Shown piece after piece: positions 33,731-44,133 of a stretch of 64,000 bases of DNA (position 1 is the first letter of the stretch; each line of letters opens with the position of its first letter). The stretch is from Pleurotus ostreatus/Saccharomyces cerevisiae fusant (taxonomy: Eukaryota; Opisthokonta), in assembly GCA_024196135.1 (NCBI GenBank), contig JAMQCK010000002.1, positions 124,001 through 188,000 of the forward strand, read 5' to 3'. The position numbers and the translations under genes are program-made. Under the pieces are notes generated by a model that was not told the origin of the DNA, ran no database searches, and saw only the letters and a program-made list of their open reading frames with translations.

Positions 33731-33954
33731 CGGAAACTACCGAACTTACGCGCTAGTGGCTGTCCTCTATTTTTTGTTGATTTTCATCAACAAACCTGCG
33801 CGAAAAGACTAAACATACCCAAACTAATTGCCTATATTATCCAGCTGTCCACACCCCGATTTCCTCGAGAATATCTCTCACCCCAGGCTTCTGCACAGTT
33901 GCTTGCCCCTGCTGCTTCACAGCGCACTCGCCCCCAGCGATTAACCACCCCACC

Positions 33955-34830
33955 ATGTTCACCCCTGTTGCCAACCGTTTCTACGCGTCCGTCAAGCGCC
34001 TCCTAGGGGGTGCCGGCGGTCGCGGGAAGCAGGTGCCGTTCCCCGTCGAGTTCGTCACCGGGCCCGATGCGGGAAGGGTCATCACGCCTTCGGGCAAGCG
34101 GCCCGCGGACTTGGAGTGCTTGCTTGCGTCGTTCATTGACGTGCCGGCCTCTGGGAACGCGGTCGCTATCGCCGTGGTCGACGTGGCTGCCCAGGCCGTC
34201 GACCACTCGGACGTCCTTGCAGAGGTGTCCGACTCCGCCGCCGTCTCTCGTTGCTCCGCCGCCACCGCCTCTCAGCGCTCCGCCGACTTCACCGCGCGCC
34301 CCGTCAACGTCTCTGCTCGTCTCGCCCAGGTCGCCTCCGCCGTCGCTCCCTCCACCGTTCCTGCTGTCTGCCTCTCCGCTGGTTTCGCTGCTCGCCAGTC
34401 TCGCCGTGCTCGCCCTCCGCCGTCGCCTGCTGCCTCGCCCTTGTCGACCTCTGCTATGATCGCCGAACGTGCTGCCATCTGCCCTTGGGAGACCTCCTCG
34501 CCCGCCGCCACCGCCCCGCCTGCTCGCCCTATTGCTCGCTTTCGTCATGCTGCCACTTCGTCTACGTCTTCGACCTCGACTGCTGTCTCCTCTACGTCGA
34601 CCACCTCACGCCTCTCCGACTCCGACTCAATCACGACTGCGACCTCGTCAACGCTCTCCGTCCCTACTTCGCTGTCTTCGCTCTCCTCGCGCTCTCCGCT
34701 TTCCTCGCTCCGCCGACCCTCGCTCTTCAAGCCCAAGTCTCGCTCCTCCTCTGTCACCTCTATCGCCGTCTCCGTCTCCGTCGACATCTGCTCCGTCCCC
34801 GACTTCTCGCTCGCCAGCGGGAAGTACTAG
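33955..34830 (+). CDS. Uncharacterised Ser/Ala-rich protein, single exon
   Basis: 291 codons without an intron, starting in a good context (CACCATG). I do not recognise it. The first 90 residues are of mixed composition (FYASVKRLLGGAGGRGKQVPF, SGKRPADLECLLASFIDVP) with a codon bias like the neighbouring genes. The rest is Ala/Ser/Thr/Arg low-complexity, including STSSTSTAVSSTSTTSRLSD. The plus-strand +2 frame is also open here for a long way, so part of the openness reflects C-rich composition. It sits inside the space bounded by the TRP2 promoter and its inverted copy. The only regulatory hint is an MluI box with TATAAAT 225-250 bp upstream. Confidence 0.5.
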   Translation: MFTPVANRFYASVKRLLGGAGGRGKQVPFPVEFVTGPDAGRVITPSGKRPADLECLLASFIDVPASGNAVAIAVVDVAAQAVDHSDVLAEVSDSAAVSRCSAATASQRSADFTARPVNVSARLAQVASAVAPSTVPAVCLSAGFAARQSRRARPPPSPAASPLSTSAMIAERAAICPWETSSPAATAPPARPIARFRHAATSSTSSTSTAVSSTSTTSRLSDSDSITTATSSTLSVPTSLSSLSSRSPLSSLRRPSLFKPKSRSSSVTSIAVSVSVDICSVPDFSLASGKY

Positions 34831-34984
34831 GTGCGCCCCGCGCCCCACGTTTCTTTTGTGGCACCCTGCGCGTTAATTTTACAAAAAAGACCAAAACACC
34901 AAAAAAGAAACGCCACCCACCTACATCTTCGAGTCGGGACACGCTGGCCGTGACACCGCTCCGAAGGCTTCCTTGCACACCTGA

Positions 34985-35310
34985 CTGCTTGCTTTTCTCG
35001 TTCTTGCTTTTCTGTCGCTTTCCTTGCTCTCGTCTTCCTTCGCTGTCGTTCTCCCTTGCTTTTTTCCTCCTTGCTGTCGCTGTCGTTGCTTTTCTTCTTC
35101 CCTCTTGCTTTCGTTCCGTCCTTTGCTCTTCCTCGTCTCTGCCTCTCGTCGTTGAGTCTCTCGCTTTCTCCCTTTTCGCTGCTCCTGTTGCTTATATCTC
35201 TTCTCGTCGCTCTCTCTCTTTTCTATTTCCCTCTATCTCTTTTCTCTTTCCCTCTATCTCTCTTTCTTCTCCTCGGTCTCATCATTCCCACCACTCCCCC
35301 CCCTCCCCCC
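34985..35310 (+). repeat. Pyrimidine-rich (C/T) low-complexity tract
   Basis: About 320 bp of nearly pure C/T on the plus strand with imperfect internal repeats, such as 'ttccctctatctctttt' occurring twice at about 35225-35265. A shorter, similar CT-rich stretch follows 'tttgtggcacc' at 36006-36160, echoing 'tttgtggcaccctg' at 34855. Confidence 0.75.
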
Positions 35311-35699
35311 TCCATAAGTCTACCGGCTTTCATTGGGCAGCTTGTATAGCAGGGTACGCGTCAACTGCCGCCGGTCAAAGGTAACACCTTTCAGTGGGCC
35401 ACGGACATTCGTCCGGTGGCCGCTGTCGGTGTTTCTTTCGTACCTTGGCGCGCATGCAAGTATGGAGGTAGTGCTTAGTCGGGATAATCGGAAGAATGCA
35501 CTGATCCACCACAGGTAGCCATCTCGTTCTTCAATGAATGCAGCATACCGCTGTACGCCATGAGTACGCGCGACGCGTCTCCACCTCGAACTCGACTTTG
35601 TCGACCGCTTCGTTGGTAAGGTGGTGCAGCAAGGCAAAGAAATGATCGCGGAGGGCGTAAGAGGGCAACGGCGGTCGTGATAGAAGGTGATCGACGCTT

Positions 35700-35995
35700 T
35701 AGGGCCAAGTAGCGATGAGCAGCGAGAGCGGGACAAACACTGACCAGCAACAAGCGACTGACTGATGGGATCGGTCCGGTTGGACTTGTGATGCAGGCGG
35801 GGCGCAATCGAAGAGCCCAATATGTCCGCGCTACTTATGCCTGACACTCACCCGCTGCGATGCTCGACCCGTCCGTACGTCGCCGCCACCATGCTCTCCG
35901 GCTCCGAATAGGCAACTCACGCCTGCATGCAAAGGCTCCCCGCATATACCTTACCCTCGGTCCAGTCGAGCCCCTCAGCTTTCTTGAAAAGTGAT
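35700..35995 (+). pseudogene. Inverted, disabled copy of the TRP2 promoter and first codons
   Basis: The plus strand here aligns with the minus strand of about 32630-32930. Shared strings include 'gactgatgggatcggtcc', 'gatgctcgacccgtccgtac', and the start region ACCATG(C/G)TCTCCG followed by CAAAGGCTCCCCGCA. The copied ORF starts at 35890 but hits an in-frame TAG at codon 7 (CTCTCCGGCTCCGAATAG), and similarity fades after about 35 codons. It is therefore a promoter-plus-5'-end fragment, not a gene. The Gcn4-like core TGACTC of the original has become TCACCC. Confidence 0.85.
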
Positions 35996-36412
35996 TTGTG
36001 GCACCTTGCACGCGTGATCTATTGCTTCTCGCTTCCGCTGTCGTCCTCCCTTGCTTCCCTTCGCCTTACTGTTGCAGTCGTCGATTCCCTCCCTTCTACT
36101 TGCTTGCCCTTATCGCTGTCTTTTGTTGACGTCCTTCTTGCTCCACTTGCCCTTCCCACGTCTTCGGTCGATGCTCCCGCGGCTTGCCAGCGCTCAGTGA
36201 AGCAAGGTGACTCGTCCATTGACGGCTGCCGGCGTCTCTCTTGTGTCTGGCGCGCATATATGCACTCACGGACGTGTTACTTCCTTTGGGATCGTGGGAC
36301 GGACTGCTCGTTCGGCCGGATAGATGTTTCATTCCACTGAGGACGGATGCCTCTTTGCATTGGAGGAGACTATAGATTCAAGCGTCTAGCCACGTGGACG
36401 ACATCTCGACCT

Positions 36413-37476
36413 CTATTGAGGGATTTCTATTGACCGCTGCTTGATTGATGGCGCAGGGTTCGTCCAGTCGACCTCATCCCATCTACGGAGGCGTCAACAA
36501 GACAAACGGGAAGAGGAGACAGGCTGGGCGGCGGCGCGGACGCGACGTTCGTGTAAGATGGCGCTGAAGATGAAAACAACGCACCTGGGAAAGGAATATC
36601 GTAGGTTGTCCGGGTCTAGCTCTGGATGATTCTCCTTGATCGCTTTCAAGAGCTCCACATACATGATCTGCAAAAGCGCAGTCAGTTTCCCTTACTTTCG
36701 CGCCTCAGCCAAGTCAAGCGCGCCCTCACCTCATACCCCGCGCCATTCAGATGCAGCCCATCGCCCAAGAACCTCGCCAGCTCCTCCTCCTTCTCCCCCG
36801 CCGCACTCCAAATTGCCTGAAAAACATCTACCACCGGCACCCCCACCTCCCGCCCCACATCCCTCACCGCCTGCGCATACGCCTCCGTCACCTTGAACTC
36901 CCGATCCAGCTCCTTCGGCGGGTCCCTTGAGCGCAGGTCCGCGCCGCGCTGCAGCGTGTTCACCGGGGGCGGCGTGATCAGCAGAATCTTGGTGTCGGGG
37001 GAGTAGTAAGGGGAGGTGGGCGAGGTGACGAGGGAGATGAGGTGCTTGAGGTTGGCGGTGAATTTGGGGAGGGGGACGTGTTGGGGGGAGGGCTTGATGC
37101 AGGCGTCGTTGGCGCCAAACCAGATGGTGAGGAGGCGGACTTTGGGAACGTGGGGTTGTTGGTCTTTGGTGGCGAAGACCTGGAGGGGAGGAGTACATGA
37201 GTGATGGAAGAGAGGGCGTGTGAGGCAGAGAAGTACCTTCTCAAAGACAGGGATCGCCCACTCGGTGTTGTAGCCAGAGAGACCTCGATTCAGCACATCG
37301 AGCTTGCGCGCGTAGACGTCTATAGCCGCGTCAGAATCGCCGATCCCGCTGTAAGATCACAGAAGAGTGCACGGACGCGCTAGACGAGTACCAAAGCCAT
37401 CCTTGCCAGGCTCCCAAGCGCCCTGAGTAATAGAGTCTCCAAAAAGCATAATCGTATCTTGCGTATAGGCCGCCAT
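36413..37476 (-). CDS. SGNH/GDSL hydrolase, isoamyl-acetate-esterase (IAH1) type
   Basis: Start ATG at 37474-37476 (MAAYTQDTIMLFGDSITQGAW), stop TAG at 36413-36415; about five or six exons. The SGNH blocks are all seen: GDSITQG (catalytic Ser), LNRGLSGYNTEWA (Gly), LLTIWFGANDACI (Asn, 'GAND') and DGLHLNGAGYE (Asp and His). The last exons read IMYVELLKAIKENHPEL, then a junction giving FPRWDEVDWTNPAPS, an ending common in fungal IAH1-like proteins. IAH1 splits short-chain acetate esters. The true substrate here is unknown. The protein has no signal peptide, so it is likely cytosolic. Confidence 0.9.
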
Positions 37477-38234
37477 GGTGGTAGGAGCAGAAGAGGTGTT
37501 CGTAGTACTCTTGAGTGTCGCGAGATGGGTCACGGATTCCGGAAACCAAAGGATGACGAAGATAGCAGTGACGATGGGAAGGATAGAAAGGAGGGAAAGA
37601 CCGTGTGGCATCCAAGATAATCAGCTCTGGGCCCGAGATCAGTATGGCGAACCCCCTGGACGACTCGACGAATCGGCGCTGAGGTCGAGGAGGAGACGGC
37701 GCGCCCGGACCGCCGGTACAACGGGCCGCCAAGCTCGCCAAACAGACGCAACTATCGATCGGGCGCTTTTGCCTGATTTTCGGGACGCGTCTCTTGTTTC
37801 CTGCGTTCGCCATCGTCTCCGCAATGCCATTCGTGTTCTCAAGATTTCTGTGTGATGTCCCCCTTCGCTTGCTGAGTCTTCTGATGCTCTTCTGTGCCTT
37901 TCTGTCCCCCACAAACAAGTCAAGGCCCTGGTCGTCCTCACGGATTTCCTACGTCCAGGGCCTGTTACGTTCGTGGAAGATCGACACCTGCGCGTGTCTG
38001 CCGGTGCGCTCCGTCTTGGAGTGCGTCGGGCTCCAGAGCCGCGCAGGTAGCTGTCTCCGTAGAGTTGAGCCCGTCATACTTCGGGGCGGTGCTCGTAGTT
38101 TGGGGACATACATCCCTTCGTGCGCGATTCAGTCTCGTTCTTCACGATGCTGATAGTTTGCATTGTTCAGCTTTTTCGTCTACATAGGTACTAGTCATAA
38201 TGATACACGATGCTTTCAGTATTTCCTTGCGCGA
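37477..38234. other. Intergenic, 760 bp
   Basis: Promoter of the esterase and 3' flank of the second dehydrogenase. A 119-codon plus-strand ORF (37794-38153) begins with a hydrophobic stretch but has no recognisable family; not called. Confidence 0.4.
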
Positions 38235-39170
38235 TTACCATCCCCACTTCCCAAGGCCGGTGTAATCGACGAACTCCCCTCCGTGCGTCTCCCGCGTAGC
38301 TTGGTCGATCTCCTTCAACATGCCGTCCACACTCTCCTTGGGTGTGATCCTCGGGAGGGTCTTCAGCCAAGGGTCCTTCTCAACGGCAGCGTTGGACATG
38401 TCGGTCTCGACGAAGCCTGGCGAGATCGGGAAGGCCACTGCAAAGCAAACGCATGAGGTGAGTTTCATCCAAGTCTTTGGCAAAGAAACGACTTACCAAG
38501 GTTCTCGAAGTCATGGTGGATCTTGCGAGTGACCCAGTTGAGCGCGGCCTTGGACGAGCCGTATGCGTACGAGCGACCAGGCCATTGCGAGCCAGCCGTG
38601 ATGCTGCCCACCGGCGATGACACGGTCACAAACTTGGGCGCCTTGCTCTCCTTCAGCAGCGGATACGTCGCCTGGAACAGCACCAGGGGACCATTCACGT
38701 TGACCTGCAACGCAACCACTAATCAGCATTCCCTCCCTTTTCCCCCGCCTCTCTCCCCTCAACCAAAACTTTCCCTCTCACATCAAAATGCCTCGTCATC
38801 GTCTCCTTCTCAATCGTCAACGCGTCCTCGTTCTCGTCCCCAATCGCCGCGTTCGCGATCACGACGTCTAGCTTGCCCGTGGTTTTGCGGATCGTCTCCG
38901 CCGCGGCGGTGTTGGTCGCCTTGTCCGCGGATGCGAGCGCGACGACGTGCACCTTGCCCGGGTGCGCGCTCGCGAGCTTGGCGAGCTCGGTGGCCGAGCT
39001 GGGATCGCGCGCGCCGGCGAAGACGACGGTGTCCGGACGGGCGGCGAGGGTGGCGACGAGGGCGAGGCCTGCGTGGTGGTGAGTGGGGTTCGGGGGATGA
39101 GGGCGAGGAGGGTGAGTATACCTATGCCACGGTTCGCGCCAGAGACGAGGTAGACAGTAGGTTGCGACAT
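38235..39170 (-). CDS. Short-chain dehydrogenase/reductase, paralogue of the 17772-18750 gene
   Basis: Start ATG at 39168-39170 (MSQPTVYLVSGANRGIG), stop TAA at 38235-38237; four exons with the same intron positions as the 17.8-kb gene. Motifs: SGANRGIG (cofactor), VVIANAAIG, and YGSSK (catalytic Tyr-Lys). PGFVETDMS and the ending THGGEFVDYTGLGKWGW correspond to PGTVETDLL and THGGQFVNYVG in the paralogue. The catalytic YxxxK motif of both is intact, so both should be active. The main difference lies just before the active site (a longer GSQWPGRSYAYG against GSLFDIDNIPYG), a part of SDRs that shapes substrate choice. Substrates are unknown. Confidence 0.88.
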
Positions 39171-40124
39171 TGTTCGAGAATGGGTGGCTTGCCTTTCTAT
39201 GCAGGGAAGATAGAATGCACATCACCCCCTCCCGCACGCCCTTATATACCCCGCCCTCCCCCTCCCCAGGTTTCACTCCTTCCTCGCCATTCCTCAATCT
39301 TCGTCAGGCATCCGCGCCCTCGCACCAGGTATCCGCGCGTCCACGCTTGGTCAGCTGCAGCCGCTTGCGCGTCCCCTTGCCAGGTATGGGGAAACGTGGT
39401 TGCTTACTCAGACCTCTGCCCCCGACTCGCATCTTTACCGTTCGTACCTTACGCGCGACGGTTGCGCGTTTTCCGTACGCTGCTGAATGTCTCTTGTGCA
39501 ATGGATATGACACGACGTCGACAATGCGAGTTGAAAGCAAGACCTCGGTCATTTTGGGCTCGCAGGCGGTGGCGCGCAAAACATTATTTCCTCATTAGGC
39601 CTTCTCTTTTGTATCCGAGTTCGTAGATACAATTTCTTGAGTCCCTCCTATCACTGCAGAAGTACTTGCATCGTTATTCATACTATTACATTATCGAACG
39701 ACAGCACGGATAGCAAAACACGGCGGAACTCGCGGGACACAACATGCTACACCATCGGCGAGGCGCGGGGGGTGGGATGGGGAGGTTCGTGAGGATGGTA
39801 AGGATTGATAGGAGTAGGGAATATGTATGGATGATCAAGGTGAGCCGTGGCAGCGATAGACGAACGACGGGGTTGGGACAAGGGATACGTATACGTAGAG
39901 TGAATAAATGCCGGGGAGCCACACGCACAAGTAATCACAGCAGCAGAAGAGGTCAACGCGGATACGGAAACAAACAATGTGTCGAAAAACGAGCCCTAAA
40001 ATACAGAGATATTGTCCCGTCGTTGCCACAGCGCACTCTTGGTGAGGACGACGACCCGAACACATATGGGCTGAACACCGTGAATGGGTCAAGCGCAATG
40101 GTTGGGCCAATCGTCGCGAGTGGA
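39171..40124. other. Intergenic, 950 bp
   Basis: Promoter of the second dehydrogenase on the left and 3' flank of CRM1 on the right. No gene seen; the long plus-strand ORFs here run antisense into CRM1. Confidence 0.45.
39240..39248 (-). promoter_or_regulatory. TATA box of the second dehydrogenase
   Basis: TATATAAGG on the minus strand, 69 bp before the ATG at 39170; identical to the paralogue's box at 17698-17706. Confidence 0.6.
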
Positions 40125-43100
40125 TTATATGTCTTCGTCCTTGTCCTCGATCTGCGACGGCTTGAGCATACCGGGGATGCGCATCGCTTGCTGGCGCTCC
40201 TCCTCAGCCTTTTGCCGCGCGGCGGCTTCCTTCTCCTCGAGGTAGAGCTCCTGGTTGTCGCCGGCGAACTCCTTGAGCTGGATGAGGAAGTCGCGCAGCG
40301 CGGTCTTGAAGGCGATGGGGTCGTTGTGGCTCGTCGCGAGGGTCTTGACGAAGTCCTGCACTTGCAAGCTAGAGGAAGATGCGTCAGCTGGTTGTCCTTC
40401 TCGTACTACATGACGACTACTCACGGGTTCAAGTGCGGGAACGCCGTCTTCAACAAGTTGACCGTGAACTCTTGGAAGAAGATCGAGTTGTTCAGCGCCG
40501 GATCCGGGAACTGCGCCGTATCGTACAACGGCTGCACGATCGCGCCCTGCTCGACGAGCTGGAACATGCGCGCCAGCAGCTGGCTCTGCAGCTTGAACCC
40601 GCTCTTGTGGTCCGTGTCTGTTAGCACGAAGAACGTGTCCTGGACGATGCTGAGGAAGAACTGCTGGAAGAAGGCGTTGCTGACGGCGGGGTCGGCGGCG
40701 TTGGCGAAGTTGTTGACGATCTCGATGCACACTGGGTTACGTCAGCACGGGGAAAGGAAAATAACGCAGGTGCACGTACTTAACAAGCCAATATCTGAGA
40801 TGTCGCGCATAGTGTGCTTGATAGCCCAGATGACGCTGTCCATGAACAACTTGAACTGCGGCGGAGGGATGGTGAGGAGGGCTAGAGCAACATTAATATT
40901 CGTCCGCATCGGTGCCTTCAGTGACTCCACTTACCAGGGAAGCAGTTCAGATTGATATTCCTCAACAGCTTGAAGAACCCGACGCGATGTTCAGGATACT
41001 CCGAGAAGTCTTGGTTGATCATGTTCAACGTCGGCTCGAACACCGCGTCCAGGATCGCCGGCACTTGCGGCGTGAGCAGCGGCTGTGTCCCAAGTGTTAT
41101 AAGGACAGAAGAACGCGAAGCAGAGAGCGTACGCACACCCAGACGGTTCGTTATCGTCGCCATCACGTTCAGCACTTCCGCGTCGCGTGCCGTCGGGACG
41201 TTGGAGTTGTAGTCGCCGAGGATGGCGTCGAGTAAGGGCGGCATGAAGTTGCTGTTGACGGAGTCGAGGTCCTCGGCTCTCCGGATGTACGTCTCCATGA
41301 GCTTGAGGATCTCCTTCTTGACTGTCCGCAGTTGCCTGACTTTTGGTGTCTTGGTTGCGATGGGGCCTGTGTATCGTGAGCACGAACCGATACGTTGTAG
41401 CATATCCTAGCTTACCCTCCTTCGCGACGGTGTCGCTGATGATGTGGCTGACGGCCTTGTACAAGCCGAGCATGTCGAGGAATATCCGCCCAATTTGGGG
41501 CAAGTAGAAGCTGCCGATGGACGTGCAGGCCGCGACGTTTGTCTTCAAGACGTTCGCCAGGATCTTGATGTTGTCCGTACTTGACAAGACGTCCATACTT
41601 TGTGCCGCTTGCGCCATCAACGAGTCCCACTGAAAGCAGGTCAGAACATGCACTCAAAGGCAGAGATCAGTATACGCACAGCGCTGTTCGGCAATTCCAT
41701 GAGTTTTGCGATCAGACGCTCTTGCTGGGGCTTGTTGGGCTGTGCAGAGATCATGTAGCCGACGGCCTCGTAAAAGGTGTGGACCTGTACACATGTTAGC
41801 AACGCACGATACTCGAGCAAGATTCGAACTCACCTGTTGCGGCGACAAATCGACCGTGATGCGATGCAGCATCCGCAAGATCTCGTCCACGAACGGCTCG
41901 CCCTCCCCGCTCTGCTGCATCACAAAGTGCCGCCTACACTTCTGCGCGATCTTGATGAACGTGTCGCACGCCATGTCCTGCACACCCTCGTGCGTCTCGT
42001 GCATGAATTCGAAGAGCTTGTTGACGACCGTCTTAAGGAACTTCCAGTGCGCCTTGAGGAAGCGCGGGTACTGGCCGACGATGTACATGATGTCCGAGGC
42101 GACGACGGCCTTGTTGTCCTTGCCGCGCTTGATCTCGCACAGGCCGAGGAGGTCCTTGATGACGGTGACGAGGAAGCGCTTTTCGGTCTCTTCGTCTGGA
42201 ACGAGGGTCAGTATAGCCCGTGTAATGAGGAGGATGCACATACTCATGGCGCCCGATATTGAACCAATGGCCCAGCAGAGCGTGTTGAGGTTGTTCCATG
42301 ACCATTCTGAGCCGTCGACCTGCTTTGCGAGCTTGTCCGTGAGGATAGTCTCCGTGTCGTTAACGTCCAAGTGAGTGAGGTAGACCAGCAACTCGCGCAT
42401 CGACTTGTATAGCACGATGGTGTCGCTCTCCTTCATGAACTCACGAACGATCTCACCCTCGTCGTTCTCGACGACGAGAACCTAGCAACTCGTCAGCGAA
42501 ACAAGACAACGGAGTGGGATGATTACTGACCTCTTCGGGCTTGACCATGCGTTCGATGACAACCAGACGAAGATTCGAGAGAACAGCAGCGTAGATGTTC
42601 TTCCGCAAGTTCATACCAGCGAGCAAGCTACTTTCGCCAGGCCCGTTGCCAAGACTCAAGTTCATGAGCATGCCACTCTCGCCGATAGGTAGACTCTGCA
42701 GCTCCTCGTACAGCTCCGAGACGAGTTTGACCCAATACTCCAAGCAGATCTTGAACACCTCGCGCTCGTCGACCTGCGAGATCTTGACCATGTACATATG
42801 CGCGTTGAGCAGCACGTCCTTGTTCTCCTCATTCTCGACGACACGCAGATGGTTCGAGAGGAAGTTGGCGAGGAAGAGCGCGAGGTTCAAGATGAGCTCC
42901 TGGCCGGCGTCCGACGCGTTGGCATATGCGCTGGCGAAGTCCGTGCCCGGCGGGATCATCTTGTTGACAGATGTCATGACCATGGCGAAGAGGATGGCAA
43001 ACTTGGGATCGTATTCGGGGCCAACGTTGAGCGCAGCGATCTCCGCAAGACACTTGAGCGTGACATTGCGGAATTCGGGCGTCTCGAGGAACTGTGTAAC

Positions 43101-44133
43101 TCATATTAGCATGCGGCGCAAATTGAGTGGCGTACGACGCACCCGGTTCAGCAGAAGGTCGATGATGGTCGTCTCAAAGATGAATCCGAGTGGGATCCAG
43201 TTGAGGAAGCGCAGGAACGTCTCCAGAGCAGCCTTGATGAGGGAGGCCTTGTTGGCGTCCTGCAGCACCTCCTGGCAGAGCTTGAAGATCTCCGAGAACT
43301 CGCCGCACATCTGGTTCTTCAAGTTTTTTATCTTGACTGTCGTCATCTGGTCGGCGGAGAAGTCGAAGATTTCCTCGGAGAGCAGCTTCAAGATGACCAT
43401 GTTGTTCTCGCAGAGGGAGAGGTTGGTCTTGGACGACTCGACGAGCTCGGAGATGAAGTTGGGCCAGTTGTGTGGCCACTCCTGCTTGAGGATCTGTGGT
43501 GATACTGTTAGCTGGAGTAGCGATGCGGAGGCTTTGTGACGCACCTGGATGAGCGCAAGGTTGAGTTTGTTGAGGTACGTCTTTTCCCTCCGCATAACCG
43601 TCTCGTCAGATCCCAGCTGAACCGTGAGCCCGACAACGAAGTTCCGAATGCCTGTCGGTGTGTCAGCACGTATAGACTGCGTACTCATCGCGCCGGTGAC
43701 GAACCTTGCCGTTGACCATCGGGGAGGGACTTCCAACGCGTGCTGATGAGTTTCTCCAAAATTTGAAGACCGATGTACTATGGAATTGCCATCGATGATC
43801 AGCCAAAGAAGGGGTACAAGAAGGTGTCACCCACCTTCGTTTGGGGGAATGACGATCGCTCCAGGATGTCCGGTACCCTCGTCCAGGCTTCGGGATTGTC
43901 TTGAAATTGAGTCAGCACTTGCTGTGCCATTTGTTGCTGCGAATGTATAGGTAAGCGCGTCATCCACACTCAGAAGCCACCCAAGACGCACCTCCGCCCC
44001 TGCCCCCGTGTAGAACGCGACAACGACGCGGTCCATGAGGGAGACATCGAAATCGGCTGAGAAATCGAGTAGCGCCTGGGTACGGATTAGCTGACGCGTC
44101 GTATATCCGCAAACGCGGCTAGGTCACCTCCAT
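40125..44133 (-). CDS. CRM1: Exportin-1 / CRM1 nuclear export receptor
   Basis: Start ATG at 44131-44133, stop TAA at 40125-40127; more than a dozen exons. The first coding exon is only 6 nt (ATGGAG, 44128-44133) and joins across an intron (44076-44127) to give [20 protein letters not shown]. The importin-beta N-terminal region includes [18 protein letters not shown]. The central signature [20 protein letters not shown], then [20 protein letters not shown] and [20 protein letters not shown], is nearly identical across eukaryotic CRM1. The C-terminus [15 protein letters not shown] ... [14 protein letters not shown] is also typical. CRM1 carries leucine-rich NES cargo with Ran-GTP through the nuclear pore. 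The cysteine that reacts with leptomycin B is present (codon 42137-42139). Confidence 0.98.

Larger units (their letters stand above)
32728..33954. other. Intergenic, 1.2 kb, two promoters
   Basis: The first 200 bp (32728-32935) are the TRP2 promoter and form the left arm of an inverted repeat. On the right, a TGACGCGTAACG motif (33704-33715) and TATAAAT (33724-33730) precede the 33955 ORF. Nothing else seen. Confidence 0.5.
34831..36412. other. Accessory intergenic region, 1.6 kb
   Basis: Contains the pyrimidine tract (34985-35310), the TRP2 5' fragment (35700-35995), a second CT-rich stretch (36006-36160), and the 3' flank of the esterase gene. I see no intact gene. Confidence 0.55.

Noticed and set aside
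34251..35384. 377-codon plus-strand ORF overlapping the 33955 ORF
   Set aside because: Runs into the pyrimidine tract; composition is Leu/Ser/Arg low-complexity from C/T-rich DNA, with no credible start.
37794..38153. 119-codon plus-strand ORF with hydrophobic N-terminus
   Set aside because: No family resemblance or promoter; overlaps a minus-strand ORF of equal quality.
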